DNA of 52,193 bases from Chloroflexota bacterium (GCA_018969485.1 JAGWYG010000016.1:1-52193); one strand, 5' to 3'. Numbered from the stretch's first letter, positions 1-8,944 are shown. Notes: generated by a model not told the origin, from the letters alone. Numbers and translations are program-made.

Positions 1-83
1 AGCGCCGCTACCGGCGTCAGGCGGCAGCAGCCACGGCAGCCTGGCGACTCATGCTTGGACGCACCCCGCGAGGTTGCGACCAG

Positions 84-112
84 TTGCACCACCCTGCCAC
101 CTCTGGTATAAT
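84..112 (+). promoter_or_regulatory. Sigma70-like promoter of the rpsF operon
   Basis: A TTGCAC hexamer at 84-89 is followed after exactly 17 bases by a perfect TATAAT at 107-112. It lies about 100 bases upstream of rpsF, the first gene of the operon, so the mRNA would carry a leader of roughly 95 bases. Spacing and sequence are close to the housekeeping consensus. Nothing coding is seen in bases 1-83. Confidence 0.75.
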
Positions 113-214
113 CCCCTCTTGCAAGTGAAGAGCGTTGCTCTTGCTCCGCCGTGTCGCGTGGCGTCGCGCTGCCACCCGAACCATGCGGCGGGGCCATAGA
201 CCACAGGAGGAACC

Positions 215-628
215 ATGCGCGAGCGTCGTCGCGACTACGAGATGATGTACATCATCTCACCCATGCGCACCGGCGAGGAAGAGATCGCCGAGGCCGTCAA
301 CCGCGTCAACCAGTCGATCACCAGTCTGGGCGGCGAGATCACCGCCGTGCAGCAGACGTCGCCGTGGGGTCGACGCAAGTTTGCCTACTCCATTCGCGAA
401 TATGCCGAAGGCGAGACCAGCCGTCGCATCTTCAACGATGGCTTCTATGTCCTGTGCAGCTTCAAACTGGCCTCCACGCAGCTGAGCGAACTCGAGCGCA
501 GCCTGAAGCTGAACGATTCGGTCTTGCGTCACCTGCTCATCCATGACGAGTCGCATCTCACGGTTCGGCGCATCGAGGAGCGTCGCGAGCGGCCCGAGCG
601 GCCCGCCAGCGACGGTGGCGCAGCCTGA
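215..628 (+). CDS. rpsF: 30S ribosomal protein bS6
   Basis: Small-subunit ribosomal protein that binds 16S rRNA as a heterodimer with bS18. The 137-residue product has the family core (MRERRRDYEMMYIISP at the N-terminus, then a WGRRKFAY strand near residues 50-57) followed by a charged R/E/P-rich tail from about residue 115 that extends past the usual ~95-residue core. The ATG is preceded by a clear AGGAGG. First gene of the classical bS6-SSB-bS18 operon, downstream of a good promoter, which makes the identification firm. The tail is low complexity and probably disordered. Confidence 0.97.
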   Translation: MRERRRDYEMMYIISPMRTGEEEIAEAVNRVNQSITSLGGEITAVQQTSPWGRRKFAYSIREYAEGETSRRIFNDGFYVLCSFKLASTQLSELERSLKLNDSVLRHLLIHDESHLTVRRIEERRERPERPASDGGAA

Positions 629-677
629 CATCCGGACGTGGTGGTGAGACAGGGCCGGTGAAGAGGAGGAGCACCCC

Positions 678-1097
678 GTGGCGAAAGACCTGAACAAGGT
701 GCTGATCATCGGTCGGTTGGGCAAAGATCCCGAGATGCGCTACACCGCAGGTGGCAGCCCGGTGACCACGTTCTCGGTCGCGGCCGGCCGTCAGTGGAAA
801 GATGGCACCGGCGAAATCCACGAAGAGACCGAATGGTTCAGCGTGGTGACGTGGAACAAACTCGCCGAGATCTGTCATGAGCATCTCCACAAAGCCAGCC
901 GGGTCTACATCGAGGGGCGGCTGCAGACGCGCCACTGGCAGGATCACGACGGTGTCGCACACCATCGCACCGAAGTCGTCGCCAGCGACATGATCATGCT
1001 CGATGCACGCGCCCCCCGCGATGCCCACCACGACGATGGCGACGTGCGCGACCCGCGGGTCGCGCGTCGCGATGAGGCGGGCGATATTCAGTACTGA
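678..1097 (+). CDS. ssb: Single-stranded DNA-binding protein
   Basis: Binds ssDNA during replication and repair. The 139-residue product opens with MAKDLNKVLIIGRLGKDPEM and contains WFSVVTWNKLAE, both typical of the bacterial SSB OB-fold (residues 1-105). The start is GTG at 678 with AGGAGGA just upstream. The C-terminal part is short and ends ARRDEAGDIQY: the acidic DDDIPF-type tip that recruits partner proteins is absent, although the approach to the end is rich in D and H. Sits between bS6 and bS18 as in many bacteria; another SSB with a normal tip may be encoded elsewhere (inference). Confidence 0.95.
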   Translation: MAKDLNKVLIIGRLGKDPEMRYTAGGSPVTTFSVAAGRQWKDGTGEIHEETEWFSVVTWNKLAEICHEHLHKASRVYIEGRLQTRHWQDHDGVAHHRTEVVASDMIMLDARAPRDAHHDDGDVRDPRVARRDEAGDIQY

Positions 1098-1152
1098 GCA
1101 GCCTGGATGATTGACCATGCGCGCCCCCGTGGCAACCACGGTGGAGCGCTGA

Positions 1153-1449
1153 ATGACAGACGAGGACACCATGAGCGATGATCAGGATCGGCGGCGTGGC
1201 GGTGCCCCGGGCGGGCGCCGCAAGTTTGGGACGCGGCGCAAAGTCTGTATTTTCTGCGGCGAGAAGGTCCGGCTCGTCGACTACAAAGACGTCAAGCGGC
1301 TCCAGCGCTTCGTCTCCGAGCGTGGCAAGATCCTGCCGCGTCGTCGCACCGGCACCTGTGCCCGTCATCAGCGGACGCTGACGGTGGCGATCAAGCGCGC
1401 GCGCCACATGGCGCTGCTGCCGTTCGTCGCGGCACAGACCCGCGCGTGA
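1153..1449 (+). CDS. rpsR: 30S ribosomal protein bS18
   Basis: Partner of bS6 in the central domain/platform of the 30S subunit. The 98-residue product contains [19 protein letters not shown] (residues ~32-50) and the conserved [18 protein letters not shown] core (~58-75). The Cys-x2-Cys pair plus the later C and H suggest the zinc-containing form. An Arg/Gly-rich stretch precedes the core. ATG at 1153; an in-frame ATG at 1171 is an alternative that would remove six residues. Third gene of the rpsF operon. Confidence 0.96.
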   Translation: MTDEDTMSDDQDRRRGGAPGGRRKFGTRRKVCIFCGEKVRLVDYKDVKRLQRFVSERGKILPRRRTGTCARHQRTLTVAIKRARHMALLPFVAAQTRA

Positions 1450-1456
1450 TGCATCG

Positions 1457-1497
1457 GGCGTGGCGAGTGTGCGGGAACGCTCGCCAACCGCCACGCC
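1457..1497 (+). promoter_or_regulatory. Nested GC-rich hairpin after rpsR
   Basis: GGCGTGGC (1457-1464) pairs with GCCACGCC (1490-1497), and inside it GGCGAG (1462-1467) can pair with CTCGCC (1480-1485). It starts eight bases after the rpsR stop and ends before the AGGAGGG of the next gene. No T-run follows, so it is not a canonical intrinsic terminator; it could be a processing, attenuation or mRNA-stability element. No stability calculation was made. Confidence 0.4.
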
Positions 1498-1524
1498 GCA
1501 GCGCTGCCAGAGCAGGAGGGCGCC

Positions 1525-3033
1525 TTGCCACCGAAACCATCTCCCGCGCCACGCCAGGGACCGCGTGCCCAGCGGACTGCCACCCGCCACGAGCGTGAGG
1601 CGCGCCGCCAGCGGGCCGTCGTGCTGCTGACGGCGGCCACGGTTGGCCTTGCGGTCTTCGCCATGCTCGTCGGGCTGGCGTACGACCAACTCTGGGTGCC
1701 GTCCCGGCCGGTCGCACGGGTGGGCGACGCGACGCTCACGAATGCTGATTACTGGACGGAACGCCGCCGCGATCATGCCAGAACGATCACCCAGAACCTG
1801 GCATTCGCCAGTTTTGGCCCCGAATTCGCCGCCCAATTCCTCGGCGACATCGGTCGCCTCGACGCTGAGGTCGACCAGTTGCGCACGGCAGAAGTGGACG
1901 AGACCGTCGTCGCTCGCTGGGTCGAACGCCAGACGCTGCGCCAGGCTGCGACGCGTGAGTTCGGCGTCGCCGTCGATGACGGCGCGGTGGCGCAGGCCTT
2001 TATGTCGCTCTATGGCGAGGCGTTCGATCCTACGCCGGACCTGACCAGCCCGGTGCCGCCGCTGCCGGAGCCGACGGCTGTGGCGACGGCGGTGCTGTCG
2101 GCGACGGTGGTGCCCGGCACGCCGACGGCTACGCTGCCGCCGACGGCTACGCTGCCGCCGACGGCTACGCTGCCGCCGACGGCCACGCTGCCGCCGACGG
2201 CCACGCTGCCGCCGACGGCCACCGCCTTGCCTGATGCCGCGCTGACGCGCGAGGCGAAGGTCCTCGATACGATCTTCAACGCCTACCTCGACCAACTGGC
2301 GCAGATCGATTCGCTCCGGCAGCCGAATCTCACGATCGACGATTTCCGCGCCGCGCTGCACGACCAGTTCGCCGACCAGGCACTGACCGATGTGGTGCAG
2401 GCGCGGCTTGTGCCCGACGAGGGCTTCGTCGTGTCGGAACAGCCACGGCAACTGCGCACGCGCCAGATCGCGTTGCGCGTGGATCCGGCTGCAACCGATC
2501 GCGAGGCGGCCTTTGTCGCACGGCTCGCCGACGCCGAAACGGTGCGGGCCGAGCTCGACGCCGGCGCCGACTTCGCCACGCTGGCCCGCGAGCGCTCCGA
2601 CGACACGCGCTCGCGCGAGGATGGTGGCACCGTCGCGGCATTCGACTGGTCGGGCGCAACCGACGGCGGCGAGCAGATCGATCCGGCATATCTCGAGGTC
2701 GCGCGCGGGCTCGAGGCTGGCGCCATCAGCGCGCCGTTCCGGACGACCTTCGGCTGGCACATCGTGCAGGTGGTCGAGCGCGTGGTCGATGAGCGCCCCG
2801 CGCAGCTTCGGACGGCGCGGACCACGGCCTTCGAGGCATGGATCGCCGAGCAGCGCGACCGCACGCCGGTCGAGCGCATTCCGGCACAATCGCCGACGCC
2901 GACCGCTGAGCCGACGGGCACTGCTGCGCCGTTGCCGACGGTCGATCTGGCCGCACCGCCGTCGCCGACGCCACTACCGTCGCCGACGCCATTGCCGCTC
3001 GAAGGAGTGACCGCCACGCCTACCGGTGATTGA
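1525..3033 (+). CDS. Membrane-anchored parvulin-type peptidyl-prolyl isomerase (SurA/PrsA-like)
   Basis: Probable extracytoplasmic foldase, 502 residues. A basic N-terminus is followed by a hydrophobic anchor (VVLLTAATVGLAVFAMLVGL, ~32-52), a SurA-N-like helical region (~60-170), a Pro/Thr linker with five tandem PTATLP units, and a PPIC (rotamase) domain at ~315-430 recognisable from ADFATLARERSDD and the FGWHIVQVVER end. The last ~50 residues are a second Pro/Thr-rich tail. The start is TTG at 1525: it has AGGAGGG at 1514-1520 with ideal spacing, and no better ATG fits before the membrane segment. Exact substrates cannot be told. Confidence 0.85.
   Translation: MPPKPSPAPRQGPRAQRTATRHEREARRQRAVVLLTAATVGLAVFAMLVGLAYDQLWVPSRPVARVGDATLTNADYWTERRRDHARTITQNLAFASFGPEFAAQFLGDIGRLDAEVDQLRTAEVDETVVARWVERQTLRQAATREFGVAVDDGAVAQAFMSLYGEAFDPTPDLTSPVPPLPEPTAVATAVLSATVVPGTPTATLPPTATLPPTATLPPTATLPPTATLPPTATALPDAALTREAKVLDTIFNAYLDQLAQIDSLRQPNLTIDDFRAALHDQFADQALTDVVQARLVPDEGFVVSEQPRQLRTRQIALRVDPAATDREAAFVARLADAETVRAELDAGADFATLARERSDDTRSREDGGTVAAFDWSGATDGGEQIDPAYLEVARGLEAGAISAPFRTTFGWHIVQVVERVVDERPAQLRTARTTAFEAWIAEQRDRTPVERIPAQSPTPTAEPTGTAAPLPTVDLAAPPSPTPLPSPTPLPLEGVTATPTGD
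2122..2223 (+). repeat. 18-bp coding minisatellite in the foldase gene
   Basis: Five full copies and a partial copy of the 18-base unit CCGACGGCTACGCTGCCG, starting at 2122, 2140, 2158, 2176, 2194 and 2212, with only C/T changes. Each full copy encodes six residues (PTATLP), so copy-number change keeps frame and alters linker length between the helical and PPIC domains. Confidence 0.9.
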
Positions 3034-3067
3034 GCGGGCCGGCGGTTTCTGAGCGAGGGAGTGCGAC

Positions 3068-3982
3068 ATGCGCCGTTGGAGACCGCAGGCATCGAATAAT
3101 CTCCTGATCGCGATCACGCTGTTCCTGGCCGCTGCCACGTCGGCGGCGGCCATCGGCAGCACGATCGCCGGGACGTTCGATGGACCACCTGAGAGTTGGC
3201 AGATCAATCTGCCAGTGTATGGCCGACTGGTGCTGACGCTGATGCTCGCGCTGGCGGCGCTGGCGCTGCTGTATCGTGTGATCGCCGGCGCGACGCTGGT
3301 GTATGATGTCGATCGCAATGGCGTCTACATCGCCAATTTCTGGCAGAAGGTGACGATCCCGCTGCACGAGATCCGCGATGTCAGCCAGGGCATCGACGGC
3401 GTCAGCCTGCCGTGGGGTTCGGCCCAGGCGCTCGGACACTACTGGGGAGCGGCGGCGCTGCCTGATGCGACGGCGCTGTACCTGTTCAGCAGCGTGCCGC
3501 CCGAACAGAGCGTGATCATCACGACGGGGCAGGGCGCATACGCCATCGCCCCGGGCGATCTCGATGCCTTCGTCCAGGACATCGAGCAGCGTCGCAAGCT
3601 AGGCGTGACCAAGCGCCTGAACCAGGCGGATGTCACCTTTGGCTGGGGCCTCGGCGGGTTCGTGGGTGATCCCCACGTACAGGCACTGCTGGCGCTGGCC
3701 GGGGTGGTGTACGTGCTCGGCCTGGGCTTGATTGCCTGGGCCTATCCGTCGCTCCCGTCACAGATCGACATGCGCTTCGATGCCACGGGCGAGACGACCG
3801 GCCTGCTGCCCCGGCATTTCATTCTCTACCTGCCGGCGGTCTCGCTGGCGGTGGCTGCGGTGAACCTGGTGCTGGGCCTGCTGGCGTATCGGTGGGAGCG
3901 TCTGGCGTCACGGGTGCTGCAGGCGGCGACGCTCATCGCCCAGTTGTTGTTCGCGCTGGCGGTGCTGGCGATCATCACCTGA
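3068..3982 (+). CDS. Membrane protein with bacterial PH-like domain and DUF1648-like segment
   Basis: Function unknown. The 304-residue product has two N-terminal transmembrane helices (~12-32 and ~55-78), a soluble domain (~80-175) that reads as a bacterial PH fold (LVYDVDRNGVYIANFW through DLDAFVQDIEQRR), then a C-terminal pair or triplet of helices. The sequence SQIDMRFDATGETTG between helices is typical of DUF1648 proteins. ATG at 3068 with GAGGGAG upstream. Same strand and close behind the foldase gene (34 bases), possibly cotranscribed. Confidence 0.75.
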   Translation: MRRWRPQASNNLLIAITLFLAAATSAAAIGSTIAGTFDGPPESWQINLPVYGRLVLTLMLALAALALLYRVIAGATLVYDVDRNGVYIANFWQKVTIPLHEIRDVSQGIDGVSLPWGSAQALGHYWGAAALPDATALYLFSSVPPEQSVIITTGQGAYAIAPGDLDAFVQDIEQRRKLGVTKRLNQADVTFGWGLGGFVGDPHVQALLALAGVVYVLGLGLIAWAYPSLPSQIDMRFDATGETTGLLPRHFILYLPAVSLAVAAVNLVLGLLAYRWERLASRVLQAATLIAQLLFALAVLAIIT

Positions 3983-4062
3983 CGCGCTGCCGTCGGCCGG
4001 CCGTGCGCGGCAGCGGCGGCGCGCGTGACGCTGGCGTCAGGCCATCATCCGGGGAGGTGTCG

Positions 4063-4533
4063 ATGTCACGGTTGTTGCAGCGCCGCGCGATTGAACTGAG
4101 CGATGCGGGCCATGCGCTGGCCGAACGCATGGCGGCGCTGGGGCACCGCGTGACCCAGCCGCGCCTGGCGGTGCTCGATGCGGCGGCGGCCCTGCCGGCG
4201 TCGTTCACGGCCGCCGAGCTCGAGCAGTGGCTCGTCGCACGGCAGCGCTCGCCGGGAACGGCCAGCATCTTCCGCACGCTGAAGCTGCTGGTCGAGGCAG
4301 GCATCCTCGAGCGCATCCACGGCGTGGATGAATGCCATCGCTACACGGTGAGCGCTGGCCACGGCCATCGGGTGGTATGCCTCGGGTGCGGCGCGCTGAG
4401 CAACTTCGAGCAGTGCGCCCTCGACGGGCTGGTCGTGTCGCTCGAGCAGGCGACGGGATACCGGATCTCGCAGCACCTGCTCGAGTTCTTCGGCCAGTGC
4501 CCGGCGTGTCAGCGCGGTGGCGTCGCCGTCTGA
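4063..4533 (+). CDS. Fur-family metalloregulator
   Basis: DNA-binding metal- or peroxide-responsive repressor, 156 residues. The winged-helix part is at ~20-90 (VTQPRLAVLDAAAAL; GTASIFRTLKLLVEAGILE) and the dimerisation part follows with HGHRVVCLGCG. Cys106/Cys109 and Cys146/Cys149 (CPAC) form the two pairs expected for the structural zinc site. The start at 4063 is chosen for GGGGAGG at 4051-4057 and family length; the open frame extends upstream without a ribosome site. Metal specificity (Fur, Zur or PerR) cannot be read safely. The 3' end overlaps the convergent gene by 25 bases. Confidence 0.88.
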   Translation: MSRLLQRRAIELSDAGHALAERMAALGHRVTQPRLAVLDAAAALPASFTAAELEQWLVARQRSPGTASIFRTLKLLVEAGILERIHGVDECHRYTVSAGHGHRVVCLGCGALSNFEQCALDGLVVSLEQATGYRISQHLLEFFGQCPACQRGGVAV

Positions 4534-4973
4534 TCGATCACGACCGGCTCGGCGGTGATGGCCGCGGGCGGCAGGGCTGCAGCGGCACGAACGCCGCGCA
4601 CCGTGTTGATCCCCCAGAGCAGCAATGCCGTCGCACCCGCCTCATCGAGGCTGCCGATGAACGGCAGCGCGTCGGGCAGCAGTTCGAGCAGGCCTCCGGT
4701 CGGCGCGAGGAGGTAGAGTGCTCCGACGGCGATGCCGATGATTCCGGCGAAGGTGTTGCGGTGCTGAACATTCACGGGGTCACCTCCTGTGGGTTCGAGG
4801 GCGCGGCGCGCCAGCAGGACGAGCAGGCTGGCACCGGCTTCGTCGAGCTGCCCGGTGAATGGTAGCAGATCGGGCAAGACCTCGAAGACGCCCCCGGTCG
4901 GGGCGATGAGGTAGAGCACGCCGACGATCACGCCGGTGATGGCGCCGAGTCGCTTGCCTGTGCTGCTGGCCAT
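4509..4973 (-). CDS. Small membrane protein with two DUF1232-like repeats
   Basis: Unknown function. The 154-residue frame contains the same ~50-residue unit twice: VLYLIAPTGGVFEVLPDLLP...LDEAGASLL and LYLLAPTGGLLELLPDALPF...LDEAGATALL, resembling the YkvA/DUF1232 core (hydrophobic helix, Pro-Asp turn, LDE). ATG at 4973 has GAGGAGGAT upstream. Between the repeats a GTG at 4775 has a perfect GGAGGTGA five bases before it, so a second product of ~88 residues could be made; no stop separates the units. Convergent with the Fur gene. Confidence 0.65.
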   Translation of the reverse strand: MASSTGKRLGAITGVIVGVLYLIAPTGGVFEVLPDLLPFTGQLDEAGASLLVLLARRALEPTGGDPVNVQHRNTFAGIIGIAVGALYLLAPTGGLLELLPDALPFIGSLDEAGATALLLWGINTVRGVRAAAALPPAAITAEPVVIDQTATPPR

Positions 4974-5057
4974 GCCTGGATCCTCCTCGCGCGCTGCAGC
5001 CGGTGCTGTGCGACAAGTGTGACGCCCGGCGCGGGCGATGGGTTGCAGGAGCGCGTG

Positions 5058-7016
5058 ATGGTCGAGGCGGCACGCTGGTCGCGCTGGTGGTACCTGGTCG
5101 TGGCGCTGGGGGCAGTGTGGCCGCGGGTGGACGGCCTGGGGCGCTACGCGACCGGCGACGAACTGATGTTCTGGCTGCCCCGCTCGCATCAGTTCGCCGC
5201 GGCGCTGATGTCGGGCGAGCTTGCCGGCACGGCGCTGTCGACGCACCCGGGGGTGACGACGATGTGGCTGGGGTGGGCGGGCATACGCCTGGGCGAGGTG
5301 CTGGCGCAGGCCGGCCTGATCGGGCTCGATGCGCCGATGGCGCTGCTGATGCTGCGCCTGCCGGCGGCGCTGGTGAATGCGGCGTGCGTGGTGCTGGGGT
5401 ATGGGCTGCTGCGGCGCGTGCTGCCGCGTGCGGCGCTGCTGGCAGCGCTGCTGTGGGCGTGGGATCCGTTCGTCGTGGCCTACAGCACGCAGCTGCACGT
5501 GGACGCACTGATGGGCTCGTGGCTGACCATCAGCCTGCTGGGGATGCTGCTGGCAGCCCAGCGGGGGTGGCATGCCGGCTGGGTGATGCTGTCGGCGCTG
5601 GCGGCGGCGCTGGCAGTGCTGAGCAAGTCGCCCGGCGTGCTGGTGCTGCCGCTGGGCGCGCTGGTGGGGCTGCTGTGGCTGTGGCGCCCGACGGATGCGG
5701 CGCCGGCTGACATGCGGACGCGGGCCGGGTTGCTGGGCCGCGCCGCCGTGCTGTGGTCGCTGACGGCTGCTGCAGTCATGCTGCTCTGCTGGCCGGCGCT
5801 GTGGGCCGCGCCGCAGGCAGTGTGGCAGCAGTTGCGCGCCGGCGTCGAGGCCGAGGCGGCGAGCCCGCACATGCGCGGCAACTACTTCCTCGGGCGGCCT
5901 GATGCCGCGCCGGGCTGGCTGTTCTACCCGGTGGCCCTGGCGCTGCGCAGCACGCCGCTGTCGCTGGCCGGCGTCGTGCTGGTGGCGCTGGCATGGCGCG
6001 GCAGCACGCCCGCCGAGCGACGGGCGCTGGCAGTGCTCGCCGCGCTGGTCGTCGGCCTGTGCCTCGGCCTCAGCGCGTTCGACAAGAAGCTCAACCGCTA
6101 CCTTGAGCCGGCCTTCGCCGCCTTCGACATCCTGGCGGCCGCAGGATGGCTGGCCGTGGTGGCGCGGCGGCCACGCGCCACGACGCTGCTGGTCGGCGCG
6201 CTGGCGGCGGCCAACCTGGCCTGGTGGCAGCCGTACCCGATCGCGGCGTTCAACCAACTGCTCGGCGGCGGCGCCGGCGGCGCGCGTACGTTCCTGGTCG
6301 GCACGGGCGAAGGGCTCGAGCAGGTGGCCGCCTACCTGGGCACGCGCGCCGACATCGGCGGCGTGGTGACCGTCGCGCCGATCGCCCGCACCGTGCAGTG
6401 GTTCATGCCACCCGGCGCACGGGTGATCGATCCGGCCGACGAGCAACTGCCCCACAAAGCCGGCTACGTGGTGGTCTACCGCCGACAGCTGCAGTTCACC
6501 CGCCTGCCCGGCCCGTATGCCGATGTCCATCAGCGTGGCGTGGCGCTGCGTACCTTTGCCATCCATGACGTGCCGTATGCCTGGGTGTACCAGGTGCCGC
6601 CTGCGACGCGCTACCGCTACGATGCCAGCTTCGCGCCGGGGCTGCGCCTGGTCGGCGCCGAGCCGGTCGGCGTGGCACAGCCGGGCGGTGCGCTGACGCT
6701 GCAGCTGGTGTGGCAGCCGCAGCAGGCGCCGCTCGAGGCCACGATGGTGTTCCTGCACCTCGTCGATGCGGCCGGCGTGCGCGTCGCACAGAGCGATGTG
6801 CCGCTCGACACCGCCGGCTGGGAGGCCGGCGCCATCGGCCGCAGCGAGCTCGCCCTGCCCCTGCCGGCCGATCTCGCCGCTGGCACCTACCAGGTGTTCC
6901 TGGGCACCTACGATCCGGCGACCGGTGCGCGCCGCCCGCTGCACACCACAGCAGCGCTCGATCCGGCGCGCAGTGGCGCCGACGCGCTGCCGCTGTTCGT
7001 CTGGAGCCTGCCATGA
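5058..7016 (+). CDS. GT39/ArnT-like membrane glycosyltransferase (copy 1)
   Basis: Probable polyprenyl-phosphate-sugar-dependent GT-C transferase, 652 residues. About ten transmembrane helices occupy the first ~430 residues; the acidic loop after helix 1 (GRYATGDELMFWL) and STHPGVTTMWLG, GNYFLGRPDAAPGWLFYPV and FDKKLNRYLEP are family landmarks. The last ~170 residues form a beta-rich extracytoplasmic domain. ATG at 5058 follows GCAGGAG; an upstream GTG at 5019 lacks a site. Its stop overlaps the start of the paralogue downstream (ATGA). Acceptor (protein or lipid) unknown. Confidence 0.8.
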   Translation: MVEAARWSRWWYLVVALGAVWPRVDGLGRYATGDELMFWLPRSHQFAAALMSGELAGTALSTHPGVTTMWLGWAGIRLGEVLAQAGLIGLDAPMALLMLRLPAALVNAACVVLGYGLLRRVLPRAALLAALLWAWDPFVVAYSTQLHVDALMGSWLTISLLGMLLAAQRGWHAGWVMLSALAAALAVLSKSPGVLVLPLGALVGLLWLWRPTDAAPADMRTRAGLLGRAAVLWSLTAAAVMLLCWPALWAAPQAVWQQLRAGVEAEAASPHMRGNYFLGRPDAAPGWLFYPVALALRSTPLSLAGVVLVALAWRGSTPAERRALAVLAALVVGLCLGLSAFDKKLNRYLEPAFAAFDILAAAGWLAVVARRPRATTLLVGALAAANLAWWQPYPIAAFNQLLGGGAGGARTFLVGTGEGLEQVAAYLGTRADIGGVVTVAPIARTVQWFMPPGARVIDPADEQLPHKAGYVVVYRRQLQFTRLPGPYADVHQRGVALRTFAIHDVPYAWVYQVPPATRYRYDASFAPGLRLVGAEPVGVAQPGGALTLQLVWQPQQAPLEATMVFLHLVDAAGVRVAQSDVPLDTAGWEAGAIGRSELALPLPADLAAGTYQVFLGTYDPATGARRPLHTTAALDPARSGADALPLFVWSLP

Positions 7017-8944
7017 CGCCGATGCTCCGCCGCCTGCTGGCCTGGGGCAGCATCGCGCTGGCTGCCGCAGTGCCACGCCTGCTCGACCTCGGTGGTTTTC
7101 TGACGGTCGACGAGGCCAATTTTTGGCTGATGCGCTCGGCGCGCTTTCTCGCCGCGCTCGAGCGCGGCGATGTTGCCGCCACCGCGCTGTCGACGCATCC
7201 GGGCGTGACGACGATGTGGGCCGGGGCGCTGGGCATCCGGCTGGGCGAGTGGCTCGCGACGGCCGGGCTGGTCGGGCTGGACTATCCGATGTTCCTGGCG
7301 CTGGCGCGCCTGCCGGCGGTGCTGCTGCACATCGGGTGCATCCTGGTGGGCTACGGGATGCTGCGCCGATTGTGGGGCGGTGGCGGCGCCTGGCTGGCGG
7401 CAGCCCTGTGGGCGCTGGATCCGTTCATCATCGGCTACAGCCGCCTGTTGCACGTCGATGCGCTCGCCGGCTCATTCATGACTGTCGCGCTGCTGGCGGG
7501 ATTGCTGGCGGGCCGCGCGGCACAGCCAGCGCGCTGGCTGGTGCTCGGCGGCATCGCCGGCGGTCTGGCGCTGCTCAGCAAATCCCCGGCGCTCGTCCTC
7601 GTGCCACTGGCGCTGGTGCTGGCCGGCTGGCAGGTGGTCGGCAGCCGTCGGGCTCCGGCCGGCGTCGCGCGCGGCCTGATGCTGTGGGGCAGTACCGTCG
7701 CGCTCACGGTCGTACTGCTGTGGCCCGCGCTGTGGGCTGATCCACTGGCGGCGCTGCGCTGGATCGGCTCGGGCGTGGCCGACGAGGGCGCGCAGCCACA
7801 CATGCTCGGCAACTTTTTCCGCGGCCAGCAGGACGACGCGCCGGGCTGGCTGTTCTACCCGGTGGCGCTCGCGGCGCGCAGCACCCCGCTGACGCTGCTC
7901 GGCGTCCTGCTGCTGCCATGGGTCTGGCGCCGCGTCGCACCAGACCACCGCGGCGACCTGGCGCGGCTGGCGCTGTTCGTTGTGGTGTTCGTCGTGGCGC
8001 TGAGCCTGTTTCCCAAGAAGTTCAACCGCTATCTCGAGCCGGCGATGCCGGCGATGGCGATCATGGCGGCGGCGGCCTACCCCGCCGCGGTCGGTGGCCG
8101 TCGGGCGCCGGTGGCACTTGCCAGCGTGGGGCTGCTGGCGGCGCTCAATGCCGCCGCGTGGCACCCCTATCCGATCGCTGCGTTCAACCAACTGCTCGGC
8201 GGCGCCGCGCTGGGCGCACGCACCTTCAGCATCGGCTGGGGCGAAGGCCTCGAGCAGGTCGCCGCCGCCCTCGCGACCCGCGACGACATCCGCGGCGTGG
8301 TGACGGTGACGCGCTTTGCCAGCAGCCTGGCGCCGTTCATGCCCGCCGGCGCCGCGGTGGCCCAGCCCGACGCGGGCGCGTGGCCGGAGCATGCCGGCTA
8401 TGCCGTCGTGTACGTGTCGCAGGTCCAGCGCGGTCTGCCCTCGCCGCCGCTCGATGCGCTGGTCCGCGATGGCGTGCCGTGGCAGACGATCAGCATCCAC
8501 GGTGTGCCATACGCGTGGATCTACCAACTGCCGCCGCCGGTGGCGCTGCCGCGCGCCGCGCGCTTCGGCGAGGCGCTGCAGCTCATCGGCGCCGATGCGG
8601 AGCGCGTCGTCGACGGCGCCTGGATGATGCAGCTGGTCTGGCAGGTGCGCCAGCCACCGCCCGATGATCTGATGCTGTTCGCCCACCTGATCGCGCCCGA
8701 TGGTATGCGCGTCGGCCAGGCCGATCTGCCGCTGGATGCGCATGGCTGGGCGACGGGGACGGTCGCACGAACCGAGTTTGCCGTCCCGCTGCCGGCGTCG
8801 CTGCCGGCGGGCCGGTACCGGCTCTACCTGGGGGTGTATCGCCGCGGCGATGGCCAGCGGCTGCCGCTGCTCAGCGCCATCCCGCTCGAGCCCGAACGCA
8901 GCGGCGCCGCCGCGCTCCCGCTGCACGATCTGGTGTGGCCGTGA
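7013..8944 (+). CDS. GT39/ArnT-like membrane glycosyltransferase (copy 2)
   Basis: Paralogue of the preceding gene, 643 residues with the same order of landmarks: LTVDEANFWLMR after helix 1, STHPGVTTMWAGALGIRLGE, GNFFRGQQDDAPGWLFYPV, FPKKFNRYLEPAMPA, LEQVAAALATRDDIRGVVT and a beta-rich C-terminal domain. Start at 7013 is fixed by the ATGA overlap with the upstream stop, which implies translational coupling. The two genes look like a tandem duplication with substantial divergence and may act on related glycan steps (inference). Confidence 0.8.
   Translation: MTPMLRRLLAWGSIALAAAVPRLLDLGGFLTVDEANFWLMRSARFLAALERGDVAATALSTHPGVTTMWAGALGIRLGEWLATAGLVGLDYPMFLALARLPAVLLHIGCILVGYGMLRRLWGGGGAWLAAALWALDPFIIGYSRLLHVDALAGSFMTVALLAGLLAGRAAQPARWLVLGGIAGGLALLSKSPALVLVPLALVLAGWQVVGSRRAPAGVARGLMLWGSTVALTVVLLWPALWADPLAALRWIGSGVADEGAQPHMLGNFFRGQQDDAPGWLFYPVALAARSTPLTLLGVLLLPWVWRRVAPDHRGDLARLALFVVVFVVALSLFPKKFNRYLEPAMPAMAIMAAAAYPAAVGGRRAPVALASVGLLAALNAAAWHPYPIAAFNQLLGGAALGARTFSIGWGEGLEQVAAALATRDDIRGVVTVTRFASSLAPFMPAGAAVAQPDAGAWPEHAGYAVVYVSQVQRGLPSPPLDALVRDGVPWQTISIHGVPYAWIYQLPPPVALPRAARFGEALQLIGADAERVVDGAWMMQLVWQVRQPPPDDLMLFAHLIAPDGMRVGQADLPLDAHGWATGTVARTEFAVPLPASLPAGRYRLYLGVYRRGDGQRLPLLSAIPLEPERSGAAALPLHDLVWP

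Noticed and set aside
1457-1497. Intrinsic terminator after rpsR
   Set aside because: Good stem but no T-run; listed as an undefined regulatory hairpin instead.
2122-2223. Regular 18-bp repeats as a CRISPR or iteron array
   Set aside because: They are contiguous, in frame, and encode PTATLP units in a foldase linker.
4973-7076. Long minus-strand open frame extending the DUF1232-like gene upstream to ~855 codons
   Set aside because: It is the antisense of a clear glycosyltransferase gene with Arg/His/Gln-rich composition; the real start at 4973 has a good ribosome site.
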